From assembly GCA_047974845.1 (NCBI GenBank), contig JBKECQ010000079.1:1-23797 (forward strand): DNA of 23,797 nucleotides. Direction: 5' to 3'. Origin of the DNA: Aminipila sp047974845 (lineage in GTDB: Bacteria > Bacillota > Clostridia > Peptostreptococcales > Anaerovoracaceae). The number at the start of each line of letters is the position of its first letter. The stretch's first letter is position 1. Both the position numbers and the translations under genes were made by a program. Under the pieces are notes generated by a model. It was not told the DNA's origin and did not search any database. It saw only the letters and a list, made by a program, of their open reading frames with translations. This document shows, piece after piece, positions 14,079 through 23,388 of this stretch.

Positions 14079-15338
14079 ATGATTACTTCGGTAATAGCAA
14101 TAGTTATATTAGTAATATTGTCGGCATATTTTTCAGCAACAGAAACAGCATTTACATCCATGAATAGAATTAGGGTAAAAAATTTAGCAAACAGTGGGAA
14201 TAAGAGGGCTAAGCTGGTTCTTCATATGGCTGAAAATTATGATATTCTATTGACTACAATATTAATTGGTAATAATATTGTAAATATTGCAATGACATCA
14301 ATAGCAACAGTTTTGTTCGTTGACTTATATGGAAATTATGGGGCGTCAATAGCAACGGTCATGATTACTGTTGTGGTACTTGTATTTGGGGAAGTAACTC
14401 CAAAAAGTATTGCCAAACAAAAGGCAGAAACTCTATGTATGTTTTCAGCAAGATTCTTAAGGATTCTTGTAATAATTCTAAAACCGGTAAATTTTCTGTT
14501 TATACAATGGAAAAAAATTATGACTAGAGTTTTTAAACTTACTGATGATAGAAGTATTACAGACGATGAATTGATAACAATAGTTGAAGAAGCTGAAACA
14601 GAGGGTAGTTTGGACGTAGAGAGAAGTGAACTAATTCAAAATGCCATAGAGTTTAATGAACTGGAAGCTTACGATGTATTAACTCCAAGGGTGGACGTTG
14701 AAGCTATAGAGATAGATGAAGAAAAAGACGAGGTAGGAAAGCTATTTTTAGATACGGGTTTTTCAAGGCTACCGGTTTATGAAGAAAATATGGACAAGAT
14801 TTTAGGAGTGCTAAATCAAAAGGACTTCCACAACTTTGTAATTGGTCAGAATAAAGAAATTGCTGACTATGTTACACCGGTTGTATTTACTCCTGGATCT
14901 GTTAAAATAGCAACCTTACTTAAAAGGATGCAAAATGCAAAAACTCATATTGCCGTTGTTGTAGATGAATATGGCGGTACTGAGGGAATTGTTACCATGG
15001 AAGATATTATAGAAGAGCTTGTTGGGGAAATCTTTGATGAACACGATGCAACTAGGTCACAAGAAATTCTTCCGATTTATGATGGTAGCTTTAGAGTTCT
15101 CGGCGGAATATCAGTGGAAAAGATGTTTGACTATTTCGGACTTGAATATGAAGAAATGGATGTAACAACTGTAAATGGATGGGTTGTTGTTAAACTGGAT
15201 AAACTGCCGGAAGTCGGAGATTTCTTTGAATATGAAAACCTTAAGGTGAAAGTAACAAAAGCTGACGGAAAGAGAGCTTTGGAAATAAGTATTATTGTTG
15301 TTCCACAAGGAAATAATGAGGAAGAAGGGGTAAAGTAA
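14079..15338 (+). CDS. CNNM/CBS-domain membrane protein (HlyC/CorC family transporter-like)
   Basis: Integral membrane protein of 419 aa. Residues 1-145 form the CNNM (DUF21) domain with four hydrophobic segments, including the ETAFTSMNR motif near 22-30 and FGEVTPKS near 103-110. About 195-325 are a pair of CBS domains (YDVLTPRVDVEAI start, VVDEYGGTEGIVTMEDIIEELVGEI end), and about 340-415 are the CorC_HlyC domain. Family members are linked to Mg2+ or other divalent cation export; the name haemolysin is historical. The frame extends upstream to 14025, but GGGAGGGAG just before the ATG at 14079 and the membrane segment starting there decide the start. The stop codon overlaps the secA start by one base (TAATG), so the two are translationally coupled. 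Confidence 0.88.
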   Translation: MITSVIAIVILVILSAYFSATETAFTSMNRIRVKNLANSGNKRAKLVLHMAENYDILLTTILIGNNIVNIAMTSIATVLFVDLYGNYGASIATVMITVVVLVFGEVTPKSIAKQKAETLCMFSARFLRILVIILKPVNFLFIQWKKIMTRVFKLTDDRSITDDELITIVEEAETEGSLDVERSELIQNAIEFNELEAYDVLTPRVDVEAIEIDEEKDEVGKLFLDTGFSRLPVYEENMDKILGVLNQKDFHNFVIGQNKEIADYVTPVVFTPGSVKIATLLKRMQNAKTHIAVVVDEYGGTEGIVTMEDIIEELVGEIFDEHDATRSQEILPIYDGSFRVLGGISVEKMFDYFGLEYEEMDVTTVNGWVVVKLDKLPEVGDFFEYENLKVKVTKADGKRALEISIIVVPQGNNEEEGVK

Positions 15339-18094
15339 TGGGATTTATGGAAAAAATCTTTGGAGATTTAAATGCCAAAGAAGTTAAGAAAATTGAAAAG
15401 ATAGTAGATAAAGTAGAGGCTTTAGATTCGCAGATGCAAGCTCTGACAGATGAACAATTAAAGGCTAAAACCTTTGAATTTAAAGATAGAGTCAGCAATG
15501 GTGAAACACTGGATGAAATATTACCGGAGGCTTTTGCTGTATGTAGAGAAGGCGCAGTAAGAAGCTTAGGCATGAAACACTTTAGAGTGCAGTTAATCGG
15601 TGGTGTGGCATTACATCAGGGAAGAATTGCTGAAATGAAAACCGGTGAAGGTAAGACACTAGTTGCTACCTTAGCAGCTTATTTAAATGCTTTAAGCGGT
15701 GAAGGCGTTCATGTTGTAACTGTAAATGATTACTTGGCAAAGCGTGATATGGAATGGATGGGAAAACTATACACTTTCTTAGGCCTTACAGTTGGTTGCG
15801 TTATACATGGGGTAGTTGGACAGGATAGAAAAGCGGCTTATGAAGCTGATATCACATATGGAACAAACAATGAATTTGGATTTGACTATTTAAGAGATAA
15901 CATGGTTACATACCGTGAAGAAATGTCTCAAAGAGAAGAATTGAACTTTGCTATAGTGGACGAAGTTGACTCTATTTTAATAGATGAAGCAAGAACTCCG
16001 CTTATTATATCAGGGCAGGGGGCAAAATCTACAGACCTTTATGGAGTAGCGGATAAATTCGTTATAAAGTTAAGAAAAGAAGAAGATTTTACTATTGATG
16101 AGAAAGACAAGACTGTAGCGTTAACAGAAGAAGGGGTATCTAAATGTGAACGTGAATTTGGCATTGATAACTTCTCAGACCCTGAAAACATGGAAATAAA
16201 CCATCACGTTTTACAGGCTCTTAAAGCGAGAAACCTGATGAGACTTGATGTGGACTATATAGTAAAAGACGGAGAAATCGTTATAGTTGATGAATTTACA
16301 GGTCGTTTGATGTTCGGTAGAAGATATAGCAACGGTCTTCATCAAGCTATTGAAGCTAAGGAAGGTTTGTTAGTACGTTCTGAATCTAAAACCCTAGCAA
16401 CGGTTACTCTACAAAACTACTTTAGAATGTATAAAAAATTGGCAGGTATGACAGGTACTGCAAAAACAGAAGAAGATGAATTTAGAGAAATCTACAACAT
16501 GGACGTTGTAGTTATCCCTACAAATAGAGAAATTGCCAGACAGGATTTACAAGACTCTATTTATGCAACAGAAAAAGGAAAATTTAAAGCTATTGCAGAA
16601 AGAATTGCAGAAGTTCATGAGACAGGACAACCAATTTTGGTGGGTACAATTTCTATTGAGCGTTCAGAATTAATAAGTGATATGCTTAGAAAAAGAGGAA
16701 TAAAGCATAACGTATTAAATGCTAAGCAACACGAAAAAGAAGCGGAAATCGTTGCTGAAGCAGGTCGTTTTGGTGCAGTAACCATTGCAACTAATATGGC
16801 TGGTAGAGGTACGGATATTCTATTAGGCGGTAACCCTGAATTTGAAGCTAAACGTGAAATGAAGAAACAGGGCTTTAGTGATGAAGCAATTTCTTTCTCA
16901 ACATCCTTTGTTTCTACAAATGATGAGGAACTATTAAATGCAAGAAGCATTTTCAATGACTTGAACAGCAAATTTAAGCAGGAGAGAGCTGACGAACAGA
17001 AAACGGTAAGAGATTTAGGTGGGCTTTGTATCATTGGTACAGAACGACATGAATCAAGAAGAATAGATAATCAGCTTAGAGGTCGTGCAGGACGTCAGGG
17101 AGATCCGGGTTGTACACAATTCTTCTTGTCATTAGAAGATGAACTAATGCGTCTGTTTGGCGGAGAAAAAATGCAAACTCTTGTTGAAAAGCTTGGGGTT
17201 GAAGAAGATGAAGCTATAGAAGCGGGAATGCTTACAAAACGTATTGAAGCTGCACAAAAAAGAGTTGAAGGCAAAAACTTCCACATTAGAAAATATGTTC
17301 TTCAATATGATAACGTTATGAATAAGCAACGTCAGATTATATATGATGAAAGACGTAAGGTTTTATTCGGTGAAGATTTGCGCGACCATATAAGAAATAT
17401 GACACAAGAATTAATTGATGAAACAGTAGATCCTATTACTGTAGCTTCAAGGTTTGCTGAAGAGTGGGATTTAGAAACACTTGGAAAGAACTTAAAGAAA
17501 TTGTGTGGAAGATTTGATGAAAACTTTAACTATACACAAGAAGAAATTCAGTCATTAACTGCGGCAGAACTAAAAGAACGTATATATAATGATTTTGAAA
17601 AATTATATGAAGAAAAAGAAGCGGAAATTGGCGCTGAAAGAATGCGTGAGCTTGAAAGAATGATTCTTATTAGAGTAGTAGATAATAAGTGGATGGATCA
17701 TATAGATGATATGGACCAGCTTAGAAGCGGTATAAACCTACGAGCTCTAGGTCAACAGGATCCGGCAGCGGCTTATGCAAGTGAAGGCTTTGATATGTTT
17801 GAATTGATGATTCAAGCTATAAAAGAAGATACTGTTAAATTCTGTTACAATGTTACTGTTCAGACAAATGCAGAAAGAAAACAGGTTATGGAAGCAGGGG
17901 AGACTAGAAAAGATGAATTCCATGATGATGGAAATAACACCGGTGATGCCGGCAATGTTCCGGGTCAAACTCAGATTCCACCAAGGGAACAAAAACCTGA
18001 AACTTTCAGAAGAACTGAAGAAAAGGTTGGAAGAAATGACCCTTGCCCTTGCGGAAGCGGAAAAAAATATAAAAGTTGCTGTATGAATAAATAG
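15338..18094 (+). CDS. secA: Preprotein translocase ATPase SecA
   Basis: Cytoplasmic/membrane-bound motor that drives unfolded preproteins through SecYEG. The 918-aa product carries all parts: Walker A (MKTGEGKT, about 100-107), Walker B/DEVD region with VDEVDSILIDEARTPLIISG, the preprotein cross-linking domain, the second nucleotide-binding half with NMAGRGTDI and GRAGRQGDPG, the helical wing/scaffold, and a C-terminal SEC-C zinc motif (CPCGSGKKYKSCC) of the kind that in other SecA proteins binds SecB or membrane. The overlap TAATG with the upstream gene and the GGAAGAAGGGG stretch in front favour this start. There is no sign of duplication to SecA2 or of truncation. The 3' end is followed by a large inverted repeat and not by a classical terminator. 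Confidence 0.98.
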   Translation: MGFMEKIFGDLNAKEVKKIEKIVDKVEALDSQMQALTDEQLKAKTFEFKDRVSNGETLDEILPEAFAVCREGAVRSLGMKHFRVQLIGGVALHQGRIAEMKTGEGKTLVATLAAYLNALSGEGVHVVTVNDYLAKRDMEWMGKLYTFLGLTVGCVIHGVVGQDRKAAYEADITYGTNNEFGFDYLRDNMVTYREEMSQREELNFAIVDEVDSILIDEARTPLIISGQGAKSTDLYGVADKFVIKLRKEEDFTIDEKDKTVALTEEGVSKCEREFGIDNFSDPENMEINHHVLQALKARNLMRLDVDYIVKDGEIVIVDEFTGRLMFGRRYSNGLHQAIEAKEGLLVRSESKTLATVTLQNYFRMYKKLAGMTGTAKTEEDEFREIYNMDVVVIPTNREIARQDLQDSIYATEKGKFKAIAERIAEVHETGQPILVGTISIERSELISDMLRKRGIKHNVLNAKQHEKEAEIVAEAGRFGAVTIATNMAGRGTDILLGGNPEFEAKREMKKQGFSDEAISFSTSFVSTNDEELLNARSIFNDLNSKFKQERADEQKTVRDLGGLCIIGTERHESRRIDNQLRGRAGRQGDPGCTQFFLSLEDELMRLFGGEKMQTLVEKLGVEEDEAIEAGMLTKRIEAAQKRVEGKNFHIRKYVLQYDNVMNKQRQIIYDERRKVLFGEDLRDHIRNMTQELIDETVDPITVASRFAEEWDLETLGKNLKKLCGRFDENFNYTQEEIQSLTAAELKERIYNDFEKLYEEKEAEIGAERMRELERMILIRVVDNKWMDHIDDMDQLRSGINLRALGQQDPAAAYASEGFDMFELMIQAIKEDTVKFCYNVTVQTNAERKQVMEAGETRKDEFHDDGNNTGDAGNVPGQTQIPPREQKPETFRRTEEKVGRNDPCPCGSGKKYKSCCMNK

Positions 18095-18107
18095 CTAATT
18101 AAATAAA

Positions 18108-18120
18108 ACAATTTAATTGT
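18108..18120. repeat. Perfect short palindrome after secA
   Basis: ACAATT-T-AATTGT, 6-bp arms around one base. It is too weak for a terminator and may be a chance feature. Confidence 0.3.
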
Positions 18121-18127
18121 AAAACTT

Positions 18128-18209
18128 AGGATTGTGAATTATCGGTGATAGCATAATGATTTTATCAGGCTTTAAGAAGTTGTTGCTAACTGTTTTAACT
18201 CACAATCCT
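18128..18209. other. 10-bp perfect stem enclosing 62 nt between secA and prfB
   Basis: AGGATTGTGA (18128-18137) and TCACAATCCT (18200-18209) are exact reverse complements. The enclosed 62 nt contain further potential pairings, for example TGATA with TATCA and AGTT with AACT. No T-run follows. The right arm runs straight into the prfB -35 box. It could be a structured 3' end, a small RNA, or a regulatory structure. Confidence 0.5.
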
Positions 18210-18237
18210 TGTCATATTATATAACTAGAGTTATAAA
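18209..18237 (+). promoter_or_regulatory. Sigma-A promoter of prfB-tex
   Basis: TTGTCA (18209-18214), a 17-bp spacer, and TATAAA (18232-18237), about 33 bp before the prfB ATG. Confidence 0.65.
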
Positions 18238-18269
18238 TATAAGAATTTTAAATTAAAGGAAGGTAAGCT

Positions 18270-19401
18270 ATGGTTGAATTAGATCAGATAAAGTATGAAC
18301 TACCCACAGCAAAAACAAATTTGATAGAGGTAGGTGAGTCTCTTTGACCTTGCAGGGTTAAAAGAGCGTTTAGAAGAATTGGAAGTGGAAACCCAAATTG
18401 ATGGATTTTGGGATAATCACGAAACAGCACAAAAAGTATTAAAAGAAAAAAAGGTATATGAGAACAAAATTGAAAGCTACAATAATTTGGAGCAGGCATT
18501 AGAGGATATTGAGATTCTAATTGAAATGGCAGAAGAAGGGGAAGAAACTTCTTCGGCACAGGACAATGAGGAGCTGGTATCAGAGATAAAATCTGCATAT
18601 GATGAATTCAAGGAAAACCTTGAAAGTGTTCGTTTAAAAACACTTTTGGTAGGGCAGTATGACTCAAATAATGCTATTTTTACAGTTCATGCAGGCACCG
18701 GTGGTGTAGATGCTATGGACTGGGCGGAGATGCTACTGAGAATGTATACCAGATGGGCAGAAAAAAAGGGATATAAAACAAAGATAATTGACCTTCAGGA
18801 CGATACTGAGGCTGGAATTAAAAGTGCAACAGTTATTGTTGAGGGGGAAAATGCTTACGGATACCTTAGGAATGAAAGAGGTGTTCACCGTTTGGTCAGA
18901 ATATCTCCCTTTAATGCACAGGGCAAAAGGCAAACTTCTTTTGCTTCATTGGAGGTTATGCCGGAACTTGACGACGATATAAGTATTGAAATAGATAGTG
19001 AGGACTTAAGGATTGACACATACCGTTCCAGCGGAGCAGGTGGACAGCACGTTAATAAGACTGATTCCGCAATAAGGATAACCCATTTACCTACAAATAT
19101 AGTCGTTACTTGCCAAAATGAAAGAAGCCAGCATCAAAATAAAGATATGGCAATGAAGATTTTAAAGGCTAAGCTAACTGAGCTTGCAGAGCAAGAGCAC
19201 AAAGAGAATCTTAAAGAACTTAAAGGAGACTTTTCACAAAACACATGGGGAAGCCAAATTCGTTCTTATGTTTTTCAACCTTATACAATGGTAAAAGACC
19301 ATAGAACAAATGCAGAAGTAGGGAATGTACAAGGGGTTATGGACGGAGACATTGACTACTTTATTAATGAGAAGTTGAAATTTAAAGAAAAGGAAATTTA
19401 A
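18270..19401 (+). CDS. prfB: Peptide chain release factor 2, expressed by programmed +1 frameshift
   Basis: RF2 reads UGA and UAA stop codons and releases the peptide. The gene is in two frames. ATG at 18270, with AAGGAAGG before it, opens 25 codons ending GAG TCT CTT and then a UGA at 18345-18347. Slipping +1 at CTT-T continues with GAC at 18346 and gives a 376-aa protein: join of 18270-18344 and 18346-19401. The slippery CTTTGAC is preceded by an AGGTGAG internal Shine-Dalgarno-like stretch, as in the classical autoregulatory site. The protein has the RF2 SPF specificity tripeptide (212-214) and GGQ catalytic loop (257-259 in SGAGGQHVNK). A GTG at 18334 in the main frame is not a real start. 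tex begins one base after the stop. Confidence 0.97.
18333..18348 (+). promoter_or_regulatory. RF2 programmed +1 frameshift site
   Basis: The AGGTGAG element followed by TCT CTT TGA C. Low RF2 makes the ribosome pause at UGA and slip forward one base, so RF2 controls its own synthesis. UGA followed by C is the poor-termination context usual at these sites. Confidence 0.95.
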
Positions 19402-19402
19402 T

Positions 19403-21664
19403 ATGAACATTATCGAAAAATTAGCGCAGGAATTTTCTGTAAAAATATCACAAGTTGAAAATACGGTTCAGCTTATAGATGAGGGGAATACTATTCCATT
19501 TATTGCTCGTTATAGAAAAGAAGTTACAGGAGGTCTTTCCGATGTAACACTAAGAGATATGGAAGAAAGACTAGTTTATCTTAGAAACCTTGAAAACAGG
19601 AAAGAAGAAGTTCTTAGACTTATTGATGAACAGGGTAAATTGACGGAAGAACTTAGAACGGAAATCGAAAAGGCTGAGGTATTACAAAGAGTAGAGGATT
19701 TATATAAACCTTATAAGCAAAAGAAGTCTACAAGGGCATCTAAGGCAAAGGAAAAGGGGTTAGAACCTCTTGCACTGATTTTTTACTCACAAGAAATAGA
19801 ACAGGGTGAGATTTCAACGCTTGCAGAACCCTACATAAATGAGGAAAAGGGCGTAGAAACAGTAGAACAAGCCATTCAAGGCGCTATGGATATTATTGCA
19901 GAAATGGTTGCAGATCATCCTGAACTGACAGCTTTGGTAAGAGAAAAAACTAAGCGTTCAGGTTTGATTTCTTCTGAGGCAACAGACCCGGAGGAAAAGA
20001 CTGTATATGAGATGTATTATGGTCATACAGAAAGCATTGAAAAAATACCTAACCATAGAGTCCTTGCCATAAACAGGGGAGAGAAAGAGAAGAAGTTAAA
20101 GGTTAAGGTAGAAGCTCCGGTTGAGGATATTTTATCAAAGTTAAATAATGCGGTAATTATTAACGAAAAATCAATATTTGTTCAGTTATTAACAGATACC
20201 ATTGCAGATGCATATAAGCGACTTATGGCACCTTCAATTGAACGTGAAATGAGAAATTTACTGACTGAAAGAGCAGAACTTGATGCAGTAAAGGTTTTTG
20301 CAAAAAATACAGAAAAACTTTTGATGGTTCCGCCGGTTAACGGAGCAAGAATTATAAGTATCGACCCGGGCTATAGAACGGGATGTAAGGTAGCTGTCTT
20401 AAATGAAACCGGAAAATTACTAGCCTATACAACTGTTTACCCAACTGAGCCTAAAAAAGACATAGTTGGAACGGAAGCGGCACTAAAAAAACTTATAGAA
20501 AAGTTTAAAATCAATACAATAGTAATAGGTAATGGAACGGCATCAAGAGAAACAGAAGAAGTGGTGGCTAATTTCCTAAAGAAAAATGAATACGATATTA
20601 ATTACACTATTGTAAACGAGGCAGGAGCATCGGTTTATTCTGCATCAAAGCTTGCCACAGAAGAATATCCGGATCTTGATGTTACTACTAGAGGAGCCAT
20701 GTCTTTGGGAAGAAGACTGCAAGACCCACTGGCAGAACTTGTAAAAATTTCTCCTAAGAGTATTGGTGTTGGACAATACCAACATGATATTGACCAAAAC
20801 CTTTTGAACGGAGCATTGACAAATGTTGTTGAAGATTGTGTAAACAGAGTAGGTGTAGATATTAATACTGCATCTCCGTCTCTGCTTTCTTACATCGCCG
20901 GAATCAACATGGGTATAGCAAAAAATATTGTTCTTTATAGAGAAGAAATTGGCAAATTTACAAATAGAAAGCAACTTCTAAAGGTCTCAAAATTAGGTGA
21001 AAAAACATTTAAACAGTGTGCCGGATTTATGAGGATTTCTGATGGGGCTAACCCTTTAGACTCAACTTCTGTCCACCCGGAATCCTATGAAGTTACTGAG
21101 GTTGTGTTGCAAAAATTGGGAATAGAAAAAGAACAGATTTCCCAAGGTGGAGCCAATGACATAGAGGAGCGAATTTGTAAGATTTATCCTATGGAAAAGA
21201 AACCTGTTAAGATGGAATCTGGAAATAAGGGCTTAGCGGCATTGGCTGTTCTAAAAGAAACGAAAAAAGAAGACCCTAAAAAGAATTTAGGTAAAAGTAT
21301 AGAAAAACTTGCAGAAGAAGTTGGAGTAGGTGTTATTACATTAAAAGACATTATAGAAGAAATAAAAAAACCGGCCAGAGACCCTAGAGAGGACGCGCCG
21401 GCAGTTGTCTTTAGAAATGATGTAAGAAGCTTTGAAGACTTAAAAGTTGACATGGAAATGATGGGCACAGTAAGAAACGTAGTAGACTTTGGTGCATTCG
21501 TTGACATTGGTGTGAAGAACGATGGATTAGTTCATATTTCTGAAATAAGTAATAAATATATCAAGCACCCAATGGACGTAGTTTCAGTAGGAGATACAGT
21601 AAAAGTTAAAATTTTAAGCATTGACTACGAAAGACAAAAAATTGCGTTAACAATGAAGATATAA
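19403..21664 (+). CDS. tex: Tex family RNA-binding protein / transcription accessory factor
   Basis: Cytoplasmic nucleic-acid-binding protein of 753 aa, homologous to the core of eukaryotic Spt6; in bacteria it is linked to transcription and expression of toxins or stress genes. Domains in order: N-terminal helical region with NTIPFIARYRKE (29-40), YqgF/RNase H-like domain beginning with IISIDPGYRTGCK near residue 317, helix-hairpin-helix region around 490-555 (SPSLLSYIAGIN and following), and a C-terminal S1 domain (about 678-752, MGTVRNVVDFGAFVDIGV). Length is normal. It starts 1 nt after the prfB stop with a weak AAGGAAAT ribosome binding site, so it is co-transcribed and probably translationally coupled to prfB. 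Confidence 0.96.
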   Translation: MNIIEKLAQEFSVKISQVENTVQLIDEGNTIPFIARYRKEVTGGLSDVTLRDMEERLVYLRNLENRKEEVLRLIDEQGKLTEELRTEIEKAEVLQRVEDLYKPYKQKKSTRASKAKEKGLEPLALIFYSQEIEQGEISTLAEPYINEEKGVETVEQAIQGAMDIIAEMVADHPELTALVREKTKRSGLISSEATDPEEKTVYEMYYGHTESIEKIPNHRVLAINRGEKEKKLKVKVEAPVEDILSKLNNAVIINEKSIFVQLLTDTIADAYKRLMAPSIEREMRNLLTERAELDAVKVFAKNTEKLLMVPPVNGARIISIDPGYRTGCKVAVLNETGKLLAYTTVYPTEPKKDIVGTEAALKKLIEKFKINTIVIGNGTASRETEEVVANFLKKNEYDINYTIVNEAGASVYSASKLATEEYPDLDVTTRGAMSLGRRLQDPLAELVKISPKSIGVGQYQHDIDQNLLNGALTNVVEDCVNRVGVDINTASPSLLSYIAGINMGIAKNIVLYREEIGKFTNRKQLLKVSKLGEKTFKQCAGFMRISDGANPLDSTSVHPESYEVTEVVLQKLGIEKEQISQGGANDIEERICKIYPMEKKPVKMESGNKGLAALAVLKETKKEDPKKNLGKSIEKLAEEVGVGVITLKDIIEEIKKPARDPREDAPAVVFRNDVRSFEDLKVDMEMMGTVRNVVDFGAFVDIGVKNDGLVHISEISNKYIKHPMDVVSVGDTVKVKILSIDYERQKIALTMKI

Positions 21665-21688
21665 TTAATAAAAACAAATGGTATATAG

Positions 21689-21727
21689 CTGCCCAAGTAT
21701 ATGATTCTATATTTGGGCAGTTTTTTT
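21689..21727 (+). terminator. Terminator after tex
   Basis: CTGCCCAA pairs with TTGGGCAG, extended inward by TATA/TATA, followed by seven T. It ends the prfB-tex unit. Confidence 0.9.
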
Positions 21728-21733
21728 AATGAC

Positions 21734-21961
21734 ATGAATATTGAAGACTTCAGTATGGCAAAATAACCGAAAGACTTAAAGAAATATTATATTAAATATA
21801 AAAAAACAATAGGTGAAGATGATAGTTCGATAGAAAAAAACTATAACGGCTATTTAAATGTTGTATGTGAGAATTATTGGGATTTTCCTTGTAATAAAAA
21901 TTTAACTGTGATAGTATTTATCCGGGTAGCACCTTCATGTCCGTTGTATAAAAGGAGATAG
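21734..21961 (+). pseudogene. Possible decayed small ORF upstream of the decarboxylase beta gene
   Basis: One frame starts with ATG at 21734 and reads to TAG at 21959-21961 with a single internal TAA at 21764. The 64 codons after the internal stop are open but show no recognisable family. No ribosome binding site is visible. It may be chance in a 305-nt spacer. Confidence 0.2.
21889..21917 (+). promoter_or_regulatory. Putative promoter of the decarboxylase beta gene
   Basis: TTGTAA (21889-21894), a 17-bp spacer, and TAGTAT (21912-21917), about 50 nt before the ATG. Moderate match only. Confidence 0.4.
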
Positions 21962-21969
21962 AGACCGAC

Positions 21970-23121
21970 ATGTTAATGGAAACAGTCACTAAATTTATTA
22001 GTGAAACGGGTATAGTAAACCTAGACTACAAAAGCGGAATTATGATAATTGTAGCTCTATTTTTATTATACTTAGCGATAAAAAAAGGATTTGAACCGTT
22101 ACTGCTAGTACCAATAGCTTTTGGTATGTTATTATCAAACTTACCTGATTCAGGTATTTTTTTGCATGACTTAGTTATTAATTCGTCAGCTGATTTAGCG
22201 GATGCAGGATTATTAACTATATTCTATATATTAAAGCCAATACTCCCATCATTAATATTTTTAGGAGTAGGAGCTATGACGGACTTTGGACCATTGATTG
22301 CAAATCCTAAGTCACTTCTTTTGGGCGCTGCTGCGCAATTTGGTATATTCTTTGCCTTTTTTGCAGCAATATTTATGGGATTCAATGCACAAGAGGCTGC
22401 TTCCATCGGTATTATTGGTGGTGCAGATGGACCTACGGCAATATATTTAACTCAGAAATTAGCGCCGGCTTTATTAGGAGCAGTTGCAGTCGCAGCATAT
22501 TCTTACATGGCTTTAGTTCCGGTTATTCAACCACCTATTATGAAGCTTCTTACTTCAAAGAAAGAACGAATGATTAAAATGGAACAGCTTAGACCTGTTT
22601 CCCAAAAGGAAAAAATACTATTTCCAATTGCAGTAACTGTAATTGTTGTTCTTTTACTTCCTGATGCGGCACCTCTTGTGGGAATGTTGATGCTGGGAAA
22701 CCTATTTAAAGAATGTGGAAGAACTCTAAGACTTTCAGATACTGCATCTAATACTATGATTAATATTGTTACAATTATTCTAGGGTTAGCGGTAGGGGCG
22801 TCCGCTCAGGGACCTACCTTCCTAGTTAAAGAAACGGTGTTGATTATTATACTTGGAGTTTGTGCATTTGCGGTAGGTACTGCTGCTGGTGTTTTATTGG
22901 CGAAAGTGATGAATGTTGTTACCGGTGGTAAAATTAATCCACTAATCGGTTCTGCCGGTGTTTCGGCGGTTCCTATGGCAGCCCGTGTATCACAGAAGGT
23001 TGGTCAGGCAGAGAACCCTTCAAACTTCTTGTTAATGCACGCAATGGGACCAAATGTGGCAGGTGTAATTGGATCAGCGGTTGCGGCTTCTGTTATGTTG
23101 TCAATGTTTGGCGGCTTTTAG
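21970..23121 (+). CDS. Na+-translocating decarboxylase beta subunit (OadB/MmdB/GcdB family)
   Basis: Membrane subunit that decarboxylates carboxybiotin and couples this to outward Na+ pumping. The 383-aa product has about nine to eleven hydrophobic segments. Family signatures are GIIGGADGPTAIYL at 147-160, with the essential aspartate at D153, the VGASAQGPTFL region, and the C-terminal block AGVSAVPMAARVSQKVGQAENPSN followed by MGPNVAGVIGSA. The ATG at 21970 lies about 12 nt after AAGGAG; the ATG two codons later is an alternative. A strong terminator and then a carboxyltransferase subunit gene follow, so it probably works with that protein. Whether the complex acts on methylmalonyl-CoA, glutaconyl-CoA or oxaloacetate is not settled by this subunit. 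Confidence 0.93.
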   Translation: MLMETVTKFISETGIVNLDYKSGIMIIVALFLLYLAIKKGFEPLLLVPIAFGMLLSNLPDSGIFLHDLVINSSADLADAGLLTIFYILKPILPSLIFLGVGAMTDFGPLIANPKSLLLGAAAQFGIFFAFFAAIFMGFNAQEAASIGIIGGADGPTAIYLTQKLAPALLGAVAVAAYSYMALVPVIQPPIMKLLTSKKERMIKMEQLRPVSQKEKILFPIAVTVIVVLLLPDAAPLVGMLMLGNLFKECGRTLRLSDTASNTMINIVTIILGLAVGASAQGPTFLVKETVLIIILGVCAFAVGTAAGVLLAKVMNVVTGGKINPLIGSAGVSAVPMAARVSQKVGQAENPSNFLLMHAMGPNVAGVIGSAVAASVMLSMFGGF

Positions 23122-23163
23122 ACTAAAACTATATTAAAAATTTAATTGCAAATAAATTTTATG

Positions 23164-23194
23164 AGCCTTAGGCAATTTTGCCTAAGGCTTTTTC
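23164..23194 (+). terminator. Strong terminator after the beta subunit gene
   Basis: AGCCTTAGGC (23164-23173) pairs perfectly with GCCTAAGGCT (23180-23189), followed by a T-run. Confidence 0.92.
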
Positions 23195-23290
23195 CATATT
23201 CTCATGACAGCATATACTAAATATTAAACAAACTGTATAGGCAAAAACTATGCAATTATAAAAAAAATAGATAATTACTCACAAATCTTG

Positions 23291-23319
23291 TTGCAAAATG
23301 GAAGGAAATGAGATATATT
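23291..23319 (+). promoter_or_regulatory. Putative promoter of the carboxyltransferase gene
   Basis: TTGCAA (23291-23296), a 17-bp spacer, and TATATT (23314-23319), about 70 nt before the start codon. Confidence 0.5.
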
Positions 23320-23388
23320 ATTGCTGTGTATACCGAACACAAACTTGATTGACGAAAGCCGACTGTTATTTCTTAAGGAGGAAGACAA

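Noticed and set aside
16615..17034. 139-codon open frame on the minus strand inside secA
   Set aside because: It is antisense to conserved SecA coding sequence, lacks a ribosome binding site, and its composition is what the opposite strand of a coding region gives.
4903..18113. Shared AATTAAATAAAACAAT near 4903 and 18098
   Set aside because: A 16-base match of pure AT-rich sequence downstream of two unrelated genes is plausible by chance in this genome; nothing else around it matches.
18334..19401. Independent RF2 gene starting at GTG 18334
   Set aside because: No ribosome binding site for it, and the upstream 25-codon frame with the CTTTGAC slip site explains the gene fully.
21764..21766. 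Recoding of the in-frame TAA to rescue the small frame
   Set aside because: There is no recoding element or family similarity; chance or decay is simpler.
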